Source: Caldifarciminota bacterium (GTDB lineage: Bacteria; Hydrothermota; Tepidihabitantia; B3-TA06). From it: a stretch of DNA of 64,000 nucleotides. Positions 61,407 to 64,000 of this stretch are shown here, piece by piece. The stretch lies in the NCBI GenBank assembly GCA_016934635.1, contig JAFGSK010000072.1, forward strand, positions 1 to 64,000, in the 5' to 3' direction. The first letter of the stretch is position 1. Each line of letters opens with the position of its first letter. The position numbers were made by a program, and so were the translations under genes. The notes beneath the pieces were generated by a model that was given only the letters and a program-made list of their open reading frames with translations, was not told the origin of the DNA and made no database searches.

Positions 61407-62954
61407 ATGAGAAAGTGGTTCTGGCCTGGGGTGGCCTTGATGGCAAGCCTGGTCATGTTGTCAACCGGCTGCGACGAAAAGAAATTGCCTCTCGTGGTTT
61501 CTGTCCCTCTTCCGTCTGATTACTCCCCCTTAAGTGGAACCTCGAACTACTTCTATTTCATGCTTACCGATAGCCTTTTGTGTATAACGGAATATGTTCC
61601 CGATAACGACTCGATGGGAACAATAATACTCTCAAGGATACAACTGGAAGACCCGCATGAAGTCGATACCTTGATATACCTTGAAAAGCCTTTCCTGGAC
61701 GTATACTTGACCAAAAAGATAACGCCGCACGGCAATAAGTTGAGTACAAGTGATTGGTACAGCTACTGTTTCATTCCCCCCGAGCCGGGTTACGCACTTT
61801 ACCCGCTTCCTCTGGGCGATACGTCCGGTATGATTCATTTCGGTCACGTGGAGGCAAGCTACTGTGACACATTCAGTCGTCAAACCCTTGTTAGCGAACT
61901 CCATTCACAGGGCCAGCTTTTTTATTTAATCGACATGCACTCATCACATCCGCGCACCAAAGCCGCATTCGAAGGGTTGGTGCTCGATTTGCACTATCCT
62001 TATCTACTGCTCTATTCAGGATTCAGATATCTAGAATACGGAGTGATGATTCACCCGGACAACATGGATTTGAACATTGCGAGGTTCATTGTTGTGGATC
62101 TGCGAGACCTCAACTCAGCGCTGGATTTACCAGACGAGGGTGGAGAAGGCATGCTTACTCCGGACGGAAGATTCTTGTATATGGAGGGGGAACCTGTAGA
62201 AGACTGGGATGAAGAGAAATTACCTGCTATGTACCTGCATCAGATTCAAGAGTTTGACCTTGAAACGAGTGTAATAGAAAAAAAGACAATTCGAATTCCA
62301 TCCTCGTCCTTTGGTTCACACGAAAGTCATCCATTTTTTGGACCTGACAATCAGCTCCTTTACGCTGGTGAACGGATGGGATGGGGTGGATGGCCTGACA
62401 TGCCGTTTCAGACGCCTCCTGTAGCCAACTTCGAGGACTCCGTTTACGAAGCATCCTGGTTCCGCCAGCTTCTTAAAGATGAAAGGAGTTGGCTTGACTG
62501 GCAGCTCTCCCCGTGGGGGCGCTGGCTTGTACTCCATTTCTACAATCGCTCTGAGGCTTTTTTCCCCCAGTACTCTGTAATTACTCCCTCGGAAGCGCTA
62601 TTTGATCCTAATTTAATGGGTCAAGTAGATAATCTCCGCCGGTTCCCTCACGGTTGGTTAAGAAAGATACTTTATCATGCCAGTTTCGAATTCCTGCCTG
62701 AAGAGGAGTGGGTCATAATCAGGCATGAGCCAAAGACTTTCATATCGTTGTTGTTCCAGTGGTTGGGCATCGGCAGTACTCCTCATTTATACCACTGCGA
62801 AGAAAACTCCCGACCTGTTAATCTGGGTACTTTTTTTGAGCATTTTGAGCTTTTAACCTCTGAGATTTTCTTTTCCCCGAATGGATATTATATAGGCTAT
62901 GTAACCAAAGTCGCAGGTAAATACAAGCTGCAGGTGCGGGAGCTGCCTCGGTAG
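61407..62954 (+). CDS. propeller-like lipoprotein
   Basis: This is a 515-residue lipoprotein: MRKWFWPGVALMASLVMLSTGC with lipobox STG-Cys. The body shows spaced propeller strands of the PD40 type (MLTPDGRFLYMEGE, SPWGRWLVLHFYN, SPNGYYIGYVTK), so a beta-propeller is likely. No enzymatic motif was found. The start is set by the leaderless promoter; the longer frame begins at the -35. Confidence 0.7.
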   Translation: MRKWFWPGVALMASLVMLSTGCDEKKLPLVVSVPLPSDYSPLSGTSNYFYFMLTDSLLCITEYVPDNDSMGTIILSRIQLEDPHEVDTLIYLEKPFLDVYLTKKITPHGNKLSTSDWYSYCFIPPEPGYALYPLPLGDTSGMIHFGHVEASYCDTFSRQTLVSELHSQGQLFYLIDMHSSHPRTKAAFEGLVLDLHYPYLLLYSGFRYLEYGVMIHPDNMDLNIARFIVVDLRDLNSALDLPDEGGEGMLTPDGRFLYMEGEPVEDWDEEKLPAMYLHQIQEFDLETSVIEKKTIRIPSSSFGSHESHPFFGPDNQLLYAGERMGWGGWPDMPFQTPPVANFEDSVYEASWFRQLLKDERSWLDWQLSPWGRWLVLHFYNRSEAFFPQYSVITPSEALFDPNLMGQVDNLRRFPHGWLRKILYHASFEFLPEEEWVIIRHEPKTFISLLFQWLGIGSTPHLYHCEENSRPVNLGTFFEHFELLTSEIFFSPNGYYIGYVTKVAGKYKLQVRELPR

Positions 62955-63019
62955 AATTGAGCAGCAAAATGAATTATAGAGCCTAGGCATTTCTGCGGGT
63001 TTCCATCTCGTTTCCATCT

Positions 63020-63086
63020 CGTCAATCTTATATTGCGTCCTTCAGGAAGGGAACTAGAATCAATAGTAAACTTGAAAGGGGGAATT
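63020..63086. repeat. duplicated leader, copy B
   Basis: This is the second copy of the 60538-60604 leader. A TTG at 63088 opens 18 codons (MKKMIDAQ...) to a TAA at 63142-63144, in the same frame as the HExxE gene that begins at 63157. Confidence 0.85.
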
Positions 63087-63156
63087 TTTGAAAAAAATGA
63101 TTGATGCACAGACCAATACAGGAGCACAAAGAATACCTGGGTAAAGAGGGAATTCG

Positions 63157-63894
63157 ATGGATGGTCTTAGGACATACGGTGAGTGCACATTCCCAAGGCA
63201 TTACGATCAAGCATGGAGATGGGTTAATCAACAATCATGGAGGTCTTGTTATGCCAATGAACACAGGTTGGATTTAGAAGGCGGCTTGAAAGGCGTTTTA
63301 CAGTTCATTGGTTTGAGTGGGATTCGTCTGGTGGGTGATACTACAAATCAGTGGGCGTATAATACATTCAATGCAACCTATCCTCCGGGATCGAGATATC
63401 CACATACTCCGATAAGTGCGTCATCTAAGATATCTATTTCCAAATGGTGCACTTCAGTAGGCGTCTTGCGTGCGGCTATCCTCCACGAGATAGTAGAAGT
63501 ATATGCAGCCATCAGGTGTTACAAGAGAACTATATCTAACGCAAATGATCCAGGGCCTCATTATACGGCTTGTAGTTATTTGGAGAGGATTGAGTGCGAA
63601 AAAAAGGGCTCCGAAGATAAGATTAGGGACTCAAATGTCGAAAGCTGCTTGTCTGATTTAAGAGCCATCCTTTTTGTGATTGAGAAAGCTAAGGGCAAGA
63701 ATGACTCGCTGTACAGAAAGGTTGATACTTTACGTAACCACATAGCAATGTATTCGTATATTCCTGGATACTGTGAACCCTACATTAAGAGGGCATACAG
63801 AGATTCCCAGTATTCGTCATTCGCAAAGACCCTTAAGGATTGGGAGTCGAAGCTATGTATATACCCTTGTTACATTGATCGCCCAAAGAGTTAG
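63157..63894 (+). CDS. HExxE-family protein, short form
   Basis: This is a 245-residue relative of 60605-61363 with AAILHEIVEVYAAIR (His110, Glu111, Glu114), SNVESCLSDLRAIL and YIPGYCEPYI. There is no membrane segment in this copy. It has several Cys (YTACSYLERIECEKK). ATG 63157 has AGAGGG upstream. The frame is open back to a TAA at 63142, preceded by an 18-codon open stretch after the leader, so a longer ancestral start may have been lost. Confidence 0.7.
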   Translation: MDGLRTYGECTFPRHYDQAWRWVNQQSWRSCYANEHRLDLEGGLKGVLQFIGLSGIRLVGDTTNQWAYNTFNATYPPGSRYPHTPISASSKISISKWCTSVGVLRAAILHEIVEVYAAIRCYKRTISNANDPGPHYTACSYLERIECEKKGSEDKIRDSNVESCLSDLRAILFVIEKAKGKNDSLYRKVDTLRNHIAMYSYIPGYCEPYIKRAYRDSQYSSFAKTLKDWESKLCIYPCYIDRPKS

Positions 63895-63900
63895 TTTGAC

Positions 63901-63928
63901 TTGACAACACCCGTTTCCTAAGTAAAAT
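63901..63928 (+). promoter_or_regulatory. leaderless promoter for the last gene
   Basis: TTGACA (63901-63906), 16 bp, TAAAAT (63923-63928), 4 nt to ATG 63933. Confidence 0.7.
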
Positions 63929-63932
63929 AAAC

Positions 63933-64000
63933 ATGATGCACAGGATAAGAGGACTTTCCTTGGTTGCCCTTTTTATGCTTTCGGGATGTAATAAACAAGA
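63933..64000 (+). CDS. lipoprotein, 5' part only (window end)
   Basis: The frame opens MMHRIRGLSLVALFMLSGC then NKQ before the window stops. Signal and lipobox (LSG-Cys) are clear. ATG 63933 or 63936 is the start. The product is otherwise unknown. Confidence 0.7.
   Translation, partial: MMHRIRGLSLVALFMLSGCNKQ

Overview
The window looks like a chromosomal segment of an uncultured Gram-negative bacterium. Support comes from an outer-membrane LPS exporter pair (lptF/lptG), about a dozen lipoproteins with clear lipoboxes, TonB C-terminal-like domains, a PorX-type regulator and a system II cytochrome c maturation pair (CcsA/ResB-like). The mix (PorX, a FlgD/Por-like C-terminal domain, LRR lipoproteins, an IscU-MIP18 fusion) suggests a deep-branching or candidate phylum near the Fibrobacteres-Chlorobi-Bacteroidetes/WOR-3 area. 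That placement is inference only. No rRNA, CRISPR array, phage or insertion sequence was found. There is one tRNA (anticodon CAT).

Layout. 0-2 kb: rpiB, a possible 57-codon ORF and a MoxR ATPase. 2-8 kb (minus): lineage-specific genes comprising two members of a family with a conserved HExxE helix, an LRR lipoprotein and TonB_C-like envelope proteins, one with an in-frame stop. 8-11.4 kb (minus): WD40 lipoprotein with lptG and lptF. 11.4-17.4 kb: an AT-richer surface-polysaccharide cluster (GT4, UDP-GlcNAc 2-epimerase, flippase, GT2, CDP-alcohol phosphotransferase). 17.5-26.5 kb: small lipoproteins, an SDR, a PorX-like regulator, an Ldh2-type dehydrogenase and two broken genes. 27-29 kb: ccsA/resB-like pair. 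29-35.5 kb: a TPR-metallo-beta-lactamase gene between long direct repeats, a 50-bp tandem repeat, a membrane protein, a sugar isomerase-like gene, the tRNA and a PPC/DUF296 gene. 35.5-42.6 kb: a metallophosphoesterase-thioredoxin-DsbD fusion, mnmG, a QueG-like Fe-S protein and an SSS symporter with its small partner. 42.6-47 kb: rseC, a NifS-like protein lacking the PLP lysine, IscU-MIP18, an LRR protein and a PP-loop tRNA thiolation-like enzyme. 47-57 kb: hutH with Cys in the MIO triad, an HD hydrolase, tandem secreted paralogues ahead of glyQ/glyS, a TolB-like lipoprotein, the histidine-degradation enzyme FTCD and a PEBP lipoprotein. 57-64 kb: more lineage-specific secreted or membrane genes, including two more HExxE members with duplicated leaders.

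Regulation. Most transcription units have a TTGACA-like -35, a 16-bp spacer and a -10. At a dozen genes the start codon lies only 4-8 nt after the -10, so the mRNAs should be leaderless. This fixed several start codons (for example PorX at 20246, lptF at 11368, the GT4 gene at 11444). The strongest points for follow-up are the NifS-like protein without its PLP lysine, the four-member HExxE family, the 796-residue multi-domain redox fusion, pervasive leaderless promoters, and genes interrupted by in-frame stops without loss of frame.
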